Source: Streptomyces rubrogriseus
GTDB lineage: Bacteria > Actinomycetota > Actinomycetes > Streptomycetales > Streptomycetaceae
DNA length: 64,000 bases
Reading direction: 5' to 3'
Assembly: GCF_027947575.1 (NCBI RefSeq)
Contig: NZ_CP116256.1
Span: 7,068,001-7,132,000, forward strand
In this document: in pieces, positions 54,551-63,513 of the stretch
Layout: each line of letters starts with the position of its first letter
Position numbering within the stretch: the first letter of the stretch is position 1
The notes under the pieces: model-generated
Database searches by the model: none
What the model was told of the DNA's origin: nothing
The model's input: the letters and a program-made list of their open reading frames with translations, nothing else
Made by a program: the position numbers and the translations under genes

Positions 54551-56014
54551 GTGAGTGACACCCCATTCGGATTCGGCCTTCCGCCGGAGGAGCCGGACGA
54601 CGGCGACGAGGGCAAGAAGAAGGACCAGCAGAGCGGCGGTGGTCAGGGACCGGCCAACCCGTTCGGTTTCGGGATGTCCGGAGCCGGAGGCCTGGGCGGC
54701 CCCGGCGCGGACAACCCGTTCGCTGCCATGTTCGGTTCCATGAACCCCAACGACCTGGGCGCCGCGTTCCAGCAGCTGGGCCAGATGCTCTCCTACGAGG
54801 GCGGCCCGGTGAACTGGGACATGGCCAAGCAGATCGCCCGCCAGACGGTCTCCCAGGGCACGCCGGACGGCCGCAAGGACGCCAGCGTCGGTCCCGCCGA
54901 GCGCAATGCCGTCCAGGAGGCGGTGCGCCTGGCCGACCTGTGGCTGGACGACGCGACGGCCCTGCCGTCCGGCGCGGGTACCGCCGTGGCCTGGAGCCGC
55001 GCGGAGTGGGTCGAGGCGACCCTGCCCGCCTGGCGCGAGCTGGTCGACCCGGTCGCCGAGCGCGTCGGCAACGCCATGGGCGACGTGCTGCCGGAGGAGA
55101 TGCAGGCCATGGCCGGCCCGCTGATCGGCATGATGCGGTCCATGGGCGGCGCCATGTTCGGTACGCAGATCGGGCAGGCCGTCGGCGTGCTCGCCGGTGA
55201 GGTCGTCGGCTCGACCGACGTGGGTCTGCCGCTCGGCCCGGCGGGCAAGGCCGCGCTGCTGCCGGCGAACATCGAGTCGTTCGGCAAGGACCTCGGCGTG
55301 CCCCAGGAGGAGGTGCGGCTGTACCTGGCGCTGCGCGAGGCCGCCCACCAGCGCCTCTTCGCGCACGTGCCGTGGCTGCGCTCGCACCTGTTCGGTGCCG
55401 TCGACGGCTACGCCCGTGGGATCAAGGTCGACACGGCCAAGCTGGAGGACGTGGTCGGCCAGTTCGACCCGCAGAACCCCGAGCAGCTGCAGGAGGCTCT
55501 CCAGCAGGGCATGTTCCAGCCGGAGGACACGCCGGAGCAGAAGGCGGCCCTGGCCCGGCTGGAGACCGCTCTCGCGCTCGTCGAGGGCTGGGTGGACGCG
55601 GTGGTGCACACCGCCGCGAAGCCGCGCCTGTCCTCCGCCGACGCGCTGCGCGAGACGCTGCGCCGCCGTCGCGCCTCGGGCGGTCCCGCCGAGCAGACGT
55701 TCGCGACGCTGATCGGTCTCGAGCTGCGCCCGCGCCGGCTGCGCGACGCCTCCCGCCTGTGGGCGTCCCTGACGGACGCGCACGGTGTCGACGGCCGGGA
55801 CGGGCTGTGGGCCCACCCGGACATGCTGCCGACCGCGACCGACCTGGACGACCCGGACGGCTTCGTGCACCGTGAGCAGCTCGACTTCTCCGAGCTGGAC
55901 AAGATGCTCGGCGAGGCGGCGGGCAAGCCCGACCTGAAGAAGAAGGACGACGGCGACCGGGGCGAGAACCGGTCCGACGACCGGGACAAGCCCAAGGGCG
56001 ACGACGGCGAGTGA
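54551..56014 (+). CDS. Zinc-dependent metalloprotease-like protein (DUF2342/TIGR03624)
   Basis: 487 residues from a GTG at 54551 (RBS GAGGAA). The first ~80 residues are Gly/Pro/Asp-rich; the conserved region follows, with LREAAHQRLFAHVPWLRSH near residue 270, the family's putative zinc motif (not a classical HExxH). The last ~30 residues are highly charged. The family is actinobacterial, annotated as zinc protease or F420-associated, and lacks a proven role. It overlaps the Nudix gene by 4 nt. Confidence 0.8.
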   Translation: MSDTPFGFGLPPEEPDDGDEGKKKDQQSGGGQGPANPFGFGMSGAGGLGGPGADNPFAAMFGSMNPNDLGAAFQQLGQMLSYEGGPVNWDMAKQIARQTVSQGTPDGRKDASVGPAERNAVQEAVRLADLWLDDATALPSGAGTAVAWSRAEWVEATLPAWRELVDPVAERVGNAMGDVLPEEMQAMAGPLIGMMRSMGGAMFGTQIGQAVGVLAGEVVGSTDVGLPLGPAGKAALLPANIESFGKDLGVPQEEVRLYLALREAAHQRLFAHVPWLRSHLFGAVDGYARGIKVDTAKLEDVVGQFDPQNPEQLQEALQQGMFQPEDTPEQKAALARLETALALVEGWVDAVVHTAAKPRLSSADALRETLRRRRASGGPAEQTFATLIGLELRPRRLRDASRLWASLTDAHGVDGRDGLWAHPDMLPTATDLDDPDGFVHREQLDFSELDKMLGEAAGKPDLKKKDDGDRGENRSDDRDKPKGDDGE

Positions 56015-56526
56015 GCCTCCACGACGACGCGGTCCTGGTCCTGAAGGCGTACGAGGGCCAGGACGAGCTGCGACAGGTCTACCTGGACCATCTCGCGACG
56101 CACCCGGACGGGATGTGGAAGGCGTGCGCGGACGGACACGTCACGGCGAGCGCCTTGGTGATCGATCCGTCGCGCGAGCGGGTCCTGCTCACCCTGCACA
56201 AGAAGATGCGCATGTGGCTGCAGATGGGCGGTCACTGCGAACCGGTGGACGAGACGCTGGCCCGGGCGGCCCTGCGCGAGGGCACGGAGGAGTCGGGCAT
56301 CGCCGGACTGGCCCTGCTGGCCGGCGGCCCCGTGCGGTTGGACCGGCACCACACGCCCTGCGCCTGGCACCTGGACGTCCAGTACGCGGCCGTGGCTCCG
56401 CCGGGTGCCGTGGAGGCGATCAGCGACGAGTCGCTCGACCTGCGCTGGTTCCCCTACGCCGAGGTCGCGGACGTGGCCGACGACTCGGTCGTACGCCTGC
56501 TGGAGGCGACCCGCGCCCGCCTGTGA
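56011..56526 (+). CDS. Nudix hydrolase
   Basis: A 171-residue Nudix protein with the box GGHCEPVDETLARAALREGTEESG (GX5EX7REX2EEXG, about residues 70-93) that binds Mg2+. It cleaves a nucleoside diphosphate linked to another moiety; substrate unknown. GTG at 56011 lies inside the stop of the previous gene (4-nt overlap), so it is coupled to it. A strong terminator follows immediately. Confidence 0.88.
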   Translation: MSLHDDAVLVLKAYEGQDELRQVYLDHLATHPDGMWKACADGHVTASALVIDPSRERVLLTLHKKMRMWLQMGGHCEPVDETLARAALREGTEESGIAGLALLAGGPVRLDRHHTPCAWHLDVQYAAVAPPGAVEAISDESLDLRWFPYAEVADVADDSVVRLLEATRARL

Positions 56527-56566
56527 CCGGTAAGGGGTGACCGCCAAGGCGATCACCCCTTACCGG
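56527..56566. terminator. Bidirectional terminator between Nudix and AIM24 genes
   Basis: CCGGTAAGGGGTGA pairs with TCACCCCTTACCGG, extended by an inner CGCC/GGCG after one mismatch; about 18 bp of stem. It starts at the base after the Nudix stop and lies 20 bp from the end of the convergent AIM24 gene. Confidence 0.88.
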
Positions 56567-56585
56567 ACAGTGGCGGCCGGGCGGC

Positions 56586-57341
56586 TCAGCTCCAGACGTT
56601 GCCCTGGTTCTGACCGCGGGCGCCGTGCTGCCCCATGCCGTACTGCGCGGCGAGACCCTGCCCGACCTGGGCGTTCTGCGGCGGCAGCAGCTCGCTGGGC
56701 TGGACCAGCGCGAAGCCGCTGCCCATGAAGCTCAGCTCCCAGCCCTCGCCGGTGTTCCCGCGGCGCCGCCACACCCCGGAGGAGTGCGTCTGGGCCTGCA
56801 TCTGCACGCGCAGACCGGTGGACCAGGCCACGATCGCGTCGGCGTCGCAGTTGACGTACTTGTCGGGTGTCACCTGCATGAACAGCGGCGAGCCCGAGGT
56901 CATCAGGGCGACCTTCCCGCGGCCCGTGATGTTGAGCTGGTACTTCCCCGAGCCGGAGATGCCGTAGAGGCTGTCCACCGCGATGACCTCGTGGTGCAGG
57001 TTCGAGTCCATCGCGAGCACGTAGCTGCTGTCGACGGTGAGGCCGTCCTGGTCGACGTCCACCACGTGGACGCACTGGGCGAGGTTGGAGAAGTAGACCG
57101 TGCCCTGCCCGTGGCAGCGCATCAGGTCCAGGCCCTCACCGGTGTGCGCACGCGAGCGCGACTGGCTGTTGCTCTGGTACTCGGCGTCGAACTCGACGAG
57201 CCCCTGGTAGGCGACCATCGTGCCCTTGCGGGCGAGCACGTCGTCGTGGCCCGTCAGGGCGACACGGAGCATGTGCTTGTTCTGCAGGCTCCAGGCTTCC
57301 TGGGTCTGCTGGTCGTTGTAGGCGAAAATCGGGCTCTGCAT
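56586..57341 (-). CDS. AIM24-family protein (TIGR00266-like)
   Basis: 251 residues from ATG at 57341 (MQSPIFAYN). A beta-rich AIM24 fold: LARKGTMVAYQGLVEF, GEGLDLMRCHGQGTVYFS, GKYQLNITGRGKVALMTSG and GEGWELSFMGSGFALVQPSE, ending in a Gln/Gly-rich tail. Mitochondrial Aim24 affects inner-membrane organisation; bacterial members have no settled function. It is last of three AIM24-domain genes in a row (17-bp gap), presumably one operon. Confidence 0.85.
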   Translation of the reverse strand: MQSPIFAYNDQQTQEAWSLQNKHMLRVALTGHDDVLARKGTMVAYQGLVEFDAEYQSNSQSRSRAHTGEGLDLMRCHGQGTVYFSNLAQCVHVVDVDQDGLTVDSSYVLAMDSNLHHEVIAVDSLYGISGSGKYQLNITGRGKVALMTSGSPLFMQVTPDKYVNCDADAIVAWSTGLRVQMQAQTHSSGVWRRRGNTGEGWELSFMGSGFALVQPSELLPPQNAQVGQGLAAQYGMGQHGARGQNQGNVWS

Positions 57342-57358
57342 GATGTTCTGGCTCCCCC

Positions 57359-58039
57359 TCAGCCCCGGACCCGGAGGCGGTCGGTGCTGTCCTCGCTGGG
57401 CTGGACGACGACGATGCCCTGACCGGAGAAGGCCATCTGGAAGGCCTCGCCGCTGCCGCGGCCGATCAGCGACTGCGCCTTGAAGCTGCGCTTGCCCTTC
57501 ACCTTGAGGTTCGGGGACCAGGCCACGAGCGCGTCCGGGTCGACGTAGGTCTCGTCCTCGCCGCCGCCGCAGTCGACCACGATCGGCTTGCCCCGGGAGG
57601 TGAGCGCGACCCAGCCCTGCCCGGAGATCTTCGTATTCCACAGGCCCTGCCCGGCGAATTTCGCCAGGCCCTTGACGCGCTCCACGCCCCACGTGAGGTG
57701 GGCGTCGAAGGCGAGCAGGTTGGTGGCGTTGACGGAGATCCCGTCGCCGTTGAGGTTGATCACGACGACGTTGGCACCGTAGTCGGCGAGGTAGAGCAGC
57801 CCGTCGCCGGAGCACTTCATCAGGGGCGCGCCCTCGCCGGTCATCCAGTCCTTGGCGATCTGGCGGACGGCCGGCGGGTTCGGCTCGTACTGGACGAAGC
57901 CCTCGTAGGCGGTCATCGAGCCCACGCGCGCGAGGAGGTCGTTTCCGGTCTGCATGGCGACCTTCAGCATGTGGTTGCCGTGGTTCTCCATGCGGGCGCC
58001 GGCAGGAGCGGGAGCGTAGCCCGCGAGCGGCTGGTTCAT
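57359..58039 (-). CDS. AIM24-family protein (TIGR00266-like), second copy
   Basis: 226 residues with the same strand pattern as its neighbours: HMLKVAMQTGNDLLARVGSMTAYEGFVQY, GEGAPLMKCSGDGLLYLAD, GLWNTKISGQGWVALTSRGKP and the end MAFSGQGIVVVQPSED. It has little outside the domain. ATG at 58039. It lies 13 bp after the TerD-AIM24 gene and is paralogous to both flanking genes. Confidence 0.85.
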   Translation of the reverse strand: MNQPLAGYAPAPAGARMENHGNHMLKVAMQTGNDLLARVGSMTAYEGFVQYEPNPPAVRQIAKDWMTGEGAPLMKCSGDGLLYLADYGANVVVINLNGDGISVNATNLLAFDAHLTWGVERVKGLAKFAGQGLWNTKISGQGWVALTSRGKPIVVDCGGGEDETYVDPDALVAWSPNLKVKGKRSFKAQSLIGRGSGEAFQMAFSGQGIVVVQPSEDSTDRLRVRG

Positions 58040-58052
58040 GTCGGGCTCTCCC

Positions 58053-59795
58053 TCAGATCTCGTACGGCTGGACGACGACGAAGCTGCCGGGCGCGGCCCG
58101 GAACTGCAGGTTGACGCTTTCGCCCGTGTCGCCCGCGTAGGAGTTGCGGCGCATCCGCACCTGGCTGGAGACGACCACCTGGGCGGCGGCGGACCAGGCG
58201 ACCACGGCGTTGCAGTCGGCGAAGGTCGTGGGCGTCACCGGCAGCACCACGGGCACGCCGCGCGTCTTGACGACGATCGTGCCGGTGCCCTGGAACTGCA
58301 TCGTGAACAGCGCGCCGCCCGGGATGCCGTGGCCCTCGATGCGGCGAACCTCGTACTGGAGGCTCTCGTCGAAGGCCAGGACGTTCTCCGCGGAGACGCA
58401 GACGGCGTCGCCCTGGAGCTCGATGGGGTGCAGCATCGCGGAGTTCTCCGCGAGGAACACCTGTCCCTTGCCGGTGCAGCGCATCAGCTGCATCTCCTGG
58501 CCGGTGGCGTTGCCCACGACCCGGCCGGCGAATCCGGCGCCCTTGTAGCTGAAGTCGACCTTGCCCTGGTAGAGCACCATGCTGCCCTGGCGGGCGAGGA
58601 CGGGCTGGCCTTCCGCGCCGAGGTCGACGCGGACCAGCTTCTTGTTCTGCTGGGTCCAGCGCTGGCCGGTCGGGGTCTCCCGGAACTGCTGGAGCGCGGC
58701 GGTCACACCGGCGCCCTGCGGCGCGGCCTGGGGCATGCCCTGGGGAGGCTGCTGCCCGTACCCGGGCGGGGGCGCCGGCTGGCCGTAGCCCGCGGGCGGG
58801 CCGGGCTGCTGCCCGTAACCGGGAGGGGCGGTCGGCTGGCCGTAGCCGGGCGGCGGGGCCGGGGCCTGGGGGCTTGCGGCTGACCGTAGCCGGGGGCGGC
58901 GGGGCGGTCTGGCCGGGGACCTGGCCGTAGAGCGGCTGCTGGCCCGGCTGGCCGTACGGCGCGGGCGCCGGGGCGGGGGCGGCACCGGGGCGCCGCCGGG
59001 CGGCGTGTTCATGGGCGCGACGATGGTCTGCGCGGCGTGCACGTCCGGCCCGGGCGCCGGAGCGGGCGCGGGTGGCGGCGGGGCGGCTGGCGGCGGGGCG
59101 AAGCCCTGCGGTGCGGGCTGCGGCACGGGAGCCGGGGCGGGGGCCGCGGGAGCGGGGGCGGCGGGCGCGCCGAGGCCGGCTGGCGCCGCGGCCTGGGCGG
59201 GCGGGGCGAAGCCCGGGGCGGCACCGGCCTGCGGCTGCGGGGCCTGCTGCGGTGCGGGAGCCTCGTCCTCGGCCACCTCGCCGCCGAAGTTCCTCAGCAG
59301 CGCGTCGAGACCGCCGTCGAATCCCTGCCCGACGGCGGCGAAGCGCCACACGTCCTTCAGGTAGAAGTCGCCCAGCATCACGGCGCGCTCGGTGGAGAAC
59401 TCCGAACCGCTGAACGGGTACCGGGCCACCTCCTCGCCACCCGCGACGATCCGGATGTATCCGGGCCCCACCTGCGACATCTGTCCCGCGCCGTCGATCG
59501 TCGCGGTGAAGGAGAGCTTCTGGATCTGCTGCGGGATCCGGTCGAGGGTGACCCGGAAGGACTCGGTGTCACCCGCCTGCGCACCCAGGAGCTGGATGGA
59601 CTCCTCGGGGGTCTTCGGTTGGTTGAAGAACACGAAGTACCGGTCGTCCGACAACCGCTCGTCGGCGTCGAGACCGAAGCAGCTGATGTCGAAGCTCAGC
59701 CCGGGGCCGGAGATCTGCACACCTACGTACAGATCCGTGCCCGAGGTGAGGTCACTGATCCTGGCCTTGTGGCCGCGTTGAAATTCCCTGGCCAT
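58053..59795 (-). CDS. TerD-AIM24 fusion protein with Gly-Tyr-Gln-rich linker
   Basis: As read, 580 residues: an N-terminal TerD domain (1-175; FDISCFGLDADERLSDDRYFVFFNQ, and the Ca2+-type segments up to FYLKDVWRFAAVGQGF), a Pro/Ala/Gln linker, and a C-terminal AIM24 domain (about 355-580). The linker between about 58866 and 58990 reads Arg/Ser-rich in the open frame. Inserting one base in each of three G/C runs instead restores PYGQPGQQPLYGQVPGQ and PPPGYGQ repeats; see findings. TerD proteins belong to the tellurite/stress Ter systems. First of three AIM24 genes; ATG at 59795. Confidence 0.88.
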   Translation of the reverse strand: MAREFQRGHKARISDLTSGTDLYVGVQISGPGLSFDISCFGLDADERLSDDRYFVFFNQPKTPEESIQLLGAQAGDTESFRVTLDRIPQQIQKLSFTATIDGAGQMSQVGPGYIRIVAGGEEVARYPFSGSEFSTERAVMLGDFYLKDVWRFAAVGQGFDGGLDALLRNFGGEVAEDEAPAPQQAPQPQAGAAPGFAPPAQAAAPAGLGAPAAPAPAAPAPAPVPQPAPQGFAPPPAAPPPPAPAPAPGPDVHAAQTIVAPMNTPPGGAPVPPPPRRPRRTASRASSRSTARSPARPPRRPRLRSAASPQAPAPPPGYGQPTAPPGYGQQPGPPAGYGQPAPPPGYGQQPPQGMPQAAPQGAGVTAALQQFRETPTGQRWTQQNKKLVRVDLGAEGQPVLARQGSMVLYQGKVDFSYKGAGFAGRVVGNATGQEMQLMRCTGKGQVFLAENSAMLHPIELQGDAVCVSAENVLAFDESLQYEVRRIEGHGIPGGALFTMQFQGTGTIVVKTRGVPVVLPVTPTTFADCNAVVAWSAAAQVVVSSQVRMRRNSYAGDTGESVNLQFRAAPGSFVVVQPYEI

Positions 59796-59933
59796 GCGTT
59801 ACGACCGTCCCCCATCCGAATGTGAGTGCGTCGCGACAGGCTAACGGCAAACGCGGACACCGGCGGAAGTCGGTACAGACCCGGTACGAAACCCGTGCGC
59901 GACCGTGTCGGACCCCCTTCGGGGCGGCGCGGG

Positions 59934-60530
59934 CTACTCGCTGCGGGCTCCGGGAACGTGCGGCAGCCGGTCCGCGGCGACCACGCCCTCCAGGTAGCCC
60001 CTGGCGCGCTCGGTCCGCGGATACGCCTCCAGGAGCCGCCAGAATTGGGGCCCGTGCCCGGGGACCAGCAGGTGCGCCAGCTCGTGCAGGAGGACGTAGT
60101 CGACGACGTACTCGGGCATGCCCTGGAGGCGGTGCGACAGCCGGATGCTTCCCTCGGACGGGGTGCACGAGCCCCAGCGGGTGTTCTGGTTGGTGACCCA
60201 GCGGACCGAGGCGGGCCGGGCCCGGCCCTCGAAGTACTGGCCCGACAGGCGCTCGGCGCGCTCGGCCAGCTCGGCGTCGCCGAGGACGCGCTTGCTCTCC
60301 TGGGCGGCCAGCTTGTCCAGCATGACGCTCACCCAGCGTTGCTCCTCGGCCTCGGACATCCGGGCGGGGATCAGCACGACCGTGCGGTCACCCTCCCGGT
60401 ACGCGGACACCGTCCGGCGTCGTCGGGCGCTTCTGCGCACCTCGATCGGGCTCGTCCCCGGGCCGCTCGGCAGTGGATTCGTCGGTGTGCGCGGGGGTGC
60501 CCCGGCGCGGTGCAGTGGGTCGGCGGACAC
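59934..60530 (-). CDS. YgjP/M48-like zinc metallopeptidase
   Basis: A 198-residue protein with the zinc motif HELAHLLVPGHGPQFW (about 148-163: HExxH plus downstream His) and RWGSCTPSEGSIRLSHRL typical of the YgjP (DUF45) group. Cytoplasmic by prediction; substrate unknown, although relatives are called SprT/WLM-like. ATG at 60530 begins a 25-residue Pro-rich extension; a later start near PIEVRRSARR is possible. Confidence 0.85.
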   Translation of the reverse strand: MSADPLHRAGAPPRTPTNPLPSGPGTSPIEVRRSARRRRTVSAYREGDRTVVLIPARMSEAEEQRWVSVMLDKLAAQESKRVLGDAELAERAERLSGQYFEGRARPASVRWVTNQNTRWGSCTPSEGSIRLSHRLQGMPEYVVDYVLLHELAHLLVPGHGPQFWRLLEAYPRTERARGYLEGVVAADRLPHVPGARSE

Positions 60531-60760
60531 GCCACGACGTTACCCGCTGCACACGGGGAAGTCCCGGCTCCGGGACGCATCGGTGCCGATCCACCACTCG
60601 TCCTGGGAGACGGGCGGCTGATTCGTACGACGAATACCCACCGCCTGTGGACAACTTTCGACGCCTCTCCGCGCAGCCGGGCATGCTGGCACTCGCCGGC
60701 GGATTCGCGACCGACGGCGGGGCCGCACACGGACACCGCGAGACATACGGGGGACCTGGC

Positions 60761-61978
60761 ATGCATCCGATGGTGAAGCCCGCGCTCAGGCGCGGCTGGC
60801 GCGACCTGAACACCGTGCAGTTCGGAATGACTCCGGCGCACGCGCTGACCCTGGCACCGGTGGACACGGCGACGGGCAGCTTCCTCGAACTGCTCAACGG
60901 CACCCGTGGCCCGGCGCTGCTGCGCGAGGCGGGGCATGGCATGGACCTGCCGGACGGGCACGTCGACCGGGTCGTGGAGCGCCTGGCGCTGGCCGGTCTG
61001 CTCGACGACTCCCGGGGCGGCGGGCCGGCCGCCGACGCGCTGCGCGCGAAGAAGGAGGTCCTCGACCGGCTCCGCCCCGATCTGGCCTCGCTGTCCCTGA
61101 CGACCTCGGAACCGGGCGACGCGATCAGACACCTGGCCGCCCGACGCGCCCTGCGGGTGGGTGTGCGGGGCGCCGGACGAGTGGGCGCGGTGCTGGCCGG
61201 CCTGCTGTCGGGCGCGGGCGTCGGCGAGATCGACGTGCGCGACGGCGGACGCGTCGAGCCGTGGGACGTCGCTCCGGGCGGCCTGCCCGCCGAGGCGGTC
61301 GGCGACCGCCGGGACGAGACGGCCCGCCGCCTCGTGCGCCGGGCCGCTCCCGACCGGCCTCCCCGCCGGAGCCCGACCGCACCGCCCGAGGGGAGCGCCC
61401 CGGGCCTCTCCCTGGTGATCGTCGCCCCGCGCGACGACGTCGCGGTGCACACGCCCGACCCCACCGCCGTGGAATCCCTGATGGCCTCCGGCACTCCCCA
61501 CCTCTACGCCGGTGTCGTGGAGGGAACCGGTGTCGTCGGCCCTCTGGTCCTGCCCGGCGAGACGGGGTGCGCCGGCTGTCTGCACGCGGAGCGCACGGAC
61601 CGGGACCCCGCCTTTCCCCGGCTGGTGGCGCAGTGGCGCTCCGGCCGGCAGCACCGGGTACCGCCGCCCTGCGACCTCGCTCTCGCGACGACCGTCGCCG
61701 GGTTCGCGGCGGCTCAGGCGCTCGCCTTCCTGGACGGCAGGACGCCCTCCGGCACCGGAGCGCGCTGGGAGGTGTCGCTGCCCGGCCTGCGATGGCAGGT
61801 GCGGCCGGTCCGGCCACACCCCTCGTGCCCGTGCGGGGCGGCCCGGAAAGGTAAGCAGGAACACATCCCCGAGGACGGGGGGTGGCGCGCGACAATGGCT
61901 GGGCAAGGGCCGTCAGCGGAAGTACGCCAGGAGGCGGAACCGGCGCGGCCGGCTGGGACTTGGAGGGCGCATGTCTGA
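60761..61978 (+). CDS. E1-like ThiF-family protein with PqqD-like N-terminus
   Basis: 405 residues from ATG at 60761. Residues ~1-85 look like a PqqD/RRE-type winged helix (VQFGMTPAHALTLAPVDTATGSFLELLNGT). Then comes a Rossmann E1-like region (LRVGVRGAGRVGAVLAGLLSGAGVGEIDVRDGG, 131-163), and zinc-type pairs C270/C273 (CAGC) and C356/C358 (CPC). This is the layout of leader-binding ThiF-like proteins of azole peptide (TOMM) pathways. No YcaO, precursor or export gene is near. It overlaps the ABC1 kinase gene by 8 nt. The C-terminal ~45 residues look unstructured. Confidence 0.75.
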   Translation: MHPMVKPALRRGWRDLNTVQFGMTPAHALTLAPVDTATGSFLELLNGTRGPALLREAGHGMDLPDGHVDRVVERLALAGLLDDSRGGGPAADALRAKKEVLDRLRPDLASLSLTTSEPGDAIRHLAARRALRVGVRGAGRVGAVLAGLLSGAGVGEIDVRDGGRVEPWDVAPGGLPAEAVGDRRDETARRLVRRAAPDRPPRRSPTAPPEGSAPGLSLVIVAPRDDVAVHTPDPTAVESLMASGTPHLYAGVVEGTGVVGPLVLPGETGCAGCLHAERTDRDPAFPRLVAQWRSGRQHRVPPPCDLALATTVAGFAAAQALAFLDGRTPSGTGARWEVSLPGLRWQVRPVRPHPSCPCGAARKGKQEHIPEDGGWRATMAGQGPSAEVRQEAEPARPAGTWRAHV

Positions 61979-63380
61979 TCTTCCGCGCAAGGCGGTCACC
62001 CGGACCGCCAAGCTCGCCGCGCTCCCGCTCGGCTTCGCCGGGCGGGCCACCTGGGGGCTGGGCAAGCGAATCGTCGGCGAGTCCGCGGAGATCGTCGGCC
62101 AGCAGCTGCAGCAGCGCACCGCGGAGCAGTTGTTCAAGGTGCTGGGCGAGCTCAAGGGCGGGGCGATGAAGTTCGGGCAGGCCCTGTCCGTCTTCGAGTC
62201 GGCACTGCCCGAGGAGGTCGCCGGCCCCTATCGTGCGGCGCTGACCAAGCTGCAGGAGGCGGCACCGCCGATGCCGACCCGCACCGTGCACTCCGTGCTG
62301 GCGGAGCGGCTCGGTGAGGACTGGCAGGAGCTGTTCCTGGAGTTCGAGGACAAGCCCGCCGCGGCCGCCTCGATCGGCCAGGTGCACCGGGGGGTGTGGC
62401 AGGACGGCCGCGAGGTGGCGGTCAAGGTGCAGTACCCGGGCGCCGGCGAGGCCCTGCTGTCCGACCTGAACCAGCTCAGCCGCTTCGCCCGCCTGCTCGG
62501 CCCGCTGGTCCCCGGCATGGACATCAAGCCGCTGATCACGGAGTTGAAGGACCGGGTCTCGGAGGAGCTGGACTACGACCTGGAGGCGCAGGCCCAGCGG
62601 ACGCATGCCGAGGTCTTCGACGACGACCCGGACATCGTGGTGCCGGACGTCGTCCACCAGTGCGACCAGGTACTGATCACCGAGTGGATCGACGGCATCC
62701 CGATGTCGGAGATCATCTCGAACGGCACGCAGGAGCAGCGCGACCGGGCGGGTCAGTTGCTGGCCCACTTCCTGTTCTCCGGTCCCGTGCGCACCGGGCT
62801 CCTGCACGCCGACCCGCACCCCGGCAACTTCCGGCTGCTGCCCGGCGGGCCTCTGGGCGAGGACGACTGGCGCCTGGGCGTCCTGGACTTCGGCACGGTC
62901 GACCGCCTTCCGGGCGGTCTGCCGGAACCCATCGGCGAGGCCCTGCGCATGACGCTGGACGGCGAGGCGGAGGCCGTCTACGAGATGCTCTGCACGGAGG
63001 GCTTCGTCAAGGAGTCGATAGAGCTGGACCCCGACGCCGTTCTCGAGTACCTGCTTCCGATCATCGAGCCGGCCAGGGTCGACGCGTTCACCTTCACCCG
63101 CGGCTGGATGCGGAGCCAGGCCGCCCGCATCGGTGACCCCCGCTCCCCCGCGTACCAGCTGGCCAAGCAGCTCAACCTGCCGCCGGCGTATCTCCTGATC
63201 CACCGCGTGACCCTGAGCACCATCGGTGTGCTCTGCCAGCTGGGCGCCACGGTCCGGCTGCGCGACGAGTTGGAGGAGTGGCTGGTCGGGTTCGTCGCCG
63301 AGAGCGAGGCCGAGGCGGAAGAGGCCGAGGAAGCGGAAGAGGACGTGTACGAGGCGGAGGGGACGGCCGCGGAGGCCTGA
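61971..63380 (+). CDS. ABC1/UbiB-family atypical kinase
   Basis: A 469-residue protein with all the UbiB marks: KxGQ (MKFGQALS, 67-70), the Ala-rich loop AAAASIGQVH (130-139), VAVKVQYP with the ATP lysine (K152), LLHADPHPGNF and the metal motif LDFGTVD. The family acts as an ATPase in isoprenoid-lipid biology (ubiquinone in other bacteria; here a menaquinone-only organism, so the lipid is unknown). RBS TTGGAGGG precedes ATG at 61971. The C-terminus is very acidic (Glu/Ala repeats). A strong terminator follows. Confidence 0.9.
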   Translation: MSDLPRKAVTRTAKLAALPLGFAGRATWGLGKRIVGESAEIVGQQLQQRTAEQLFKVLGELKGGAMKFGQALSVFESALPEEVAGPYRAALTKLQEAAPPMPTRTVHSVLAERLGEDWQELFLEFEDKPAAAASIGQVHRGVWQDGREVAVKVQYPGAGEALLSDLNQLSRFARLLGPLVPGMDIKPLITELKDRVSEELDYDLEAQAQRTHAEVFDDDPDIVVPDVVHQCDQVLITEWIDGIPMSEIISNGTQEQRDRAGQLLAHFLFSGPVRTGLLHADPHPGNFRLLPGGPLGEDDWRLGVLDFGTVDRLPGGLPEPIGEALRMTLDGEAEAVYEMLCTEGFVKESIELDPDAVLEYLLPIIEPARVDAFTFTRGWMRSQAARIGDPRSPAYQLAKQLNLPPAYLLIHRVTLSTIGVLCQLGATVRLRDELEEWLVGFVAESEAEAEEAEEAEEDVYEAEGTAAEA

Positions 63381-63417
63381 TCCACCGATCGACTGATCCA
63401 CCGGAGCCGAACGCGCG

Positions 63418-63453
63418 GTGGGGGCCGGTCCGTTCGGACGGACCGGCCCCCAC
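63418..63453. terminator. Bidirectional terminator after the ABC1 kinase gene
   Basis: A perfect 16-bp stem (63418-63433 with 63438-63453) with a TCGG tetraloop, between the convergent kinase gene and the wblC-linked small gene. Confidence 0.9.
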
Positions 63454-63513
63454 GCGCGGAGAGCTTCGTCTCCCGTAGGGAGACCACTGCTTCAGGTGTT
63501 TCAGGTGTGTCGG

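Noticed and set aside
60761..61978. A complete azole-peptide (TOMM) biosynthetic cluster
   Set aside because: No YcaO, precursor peptide, dehydrogenase or exporter gene is present within reach.
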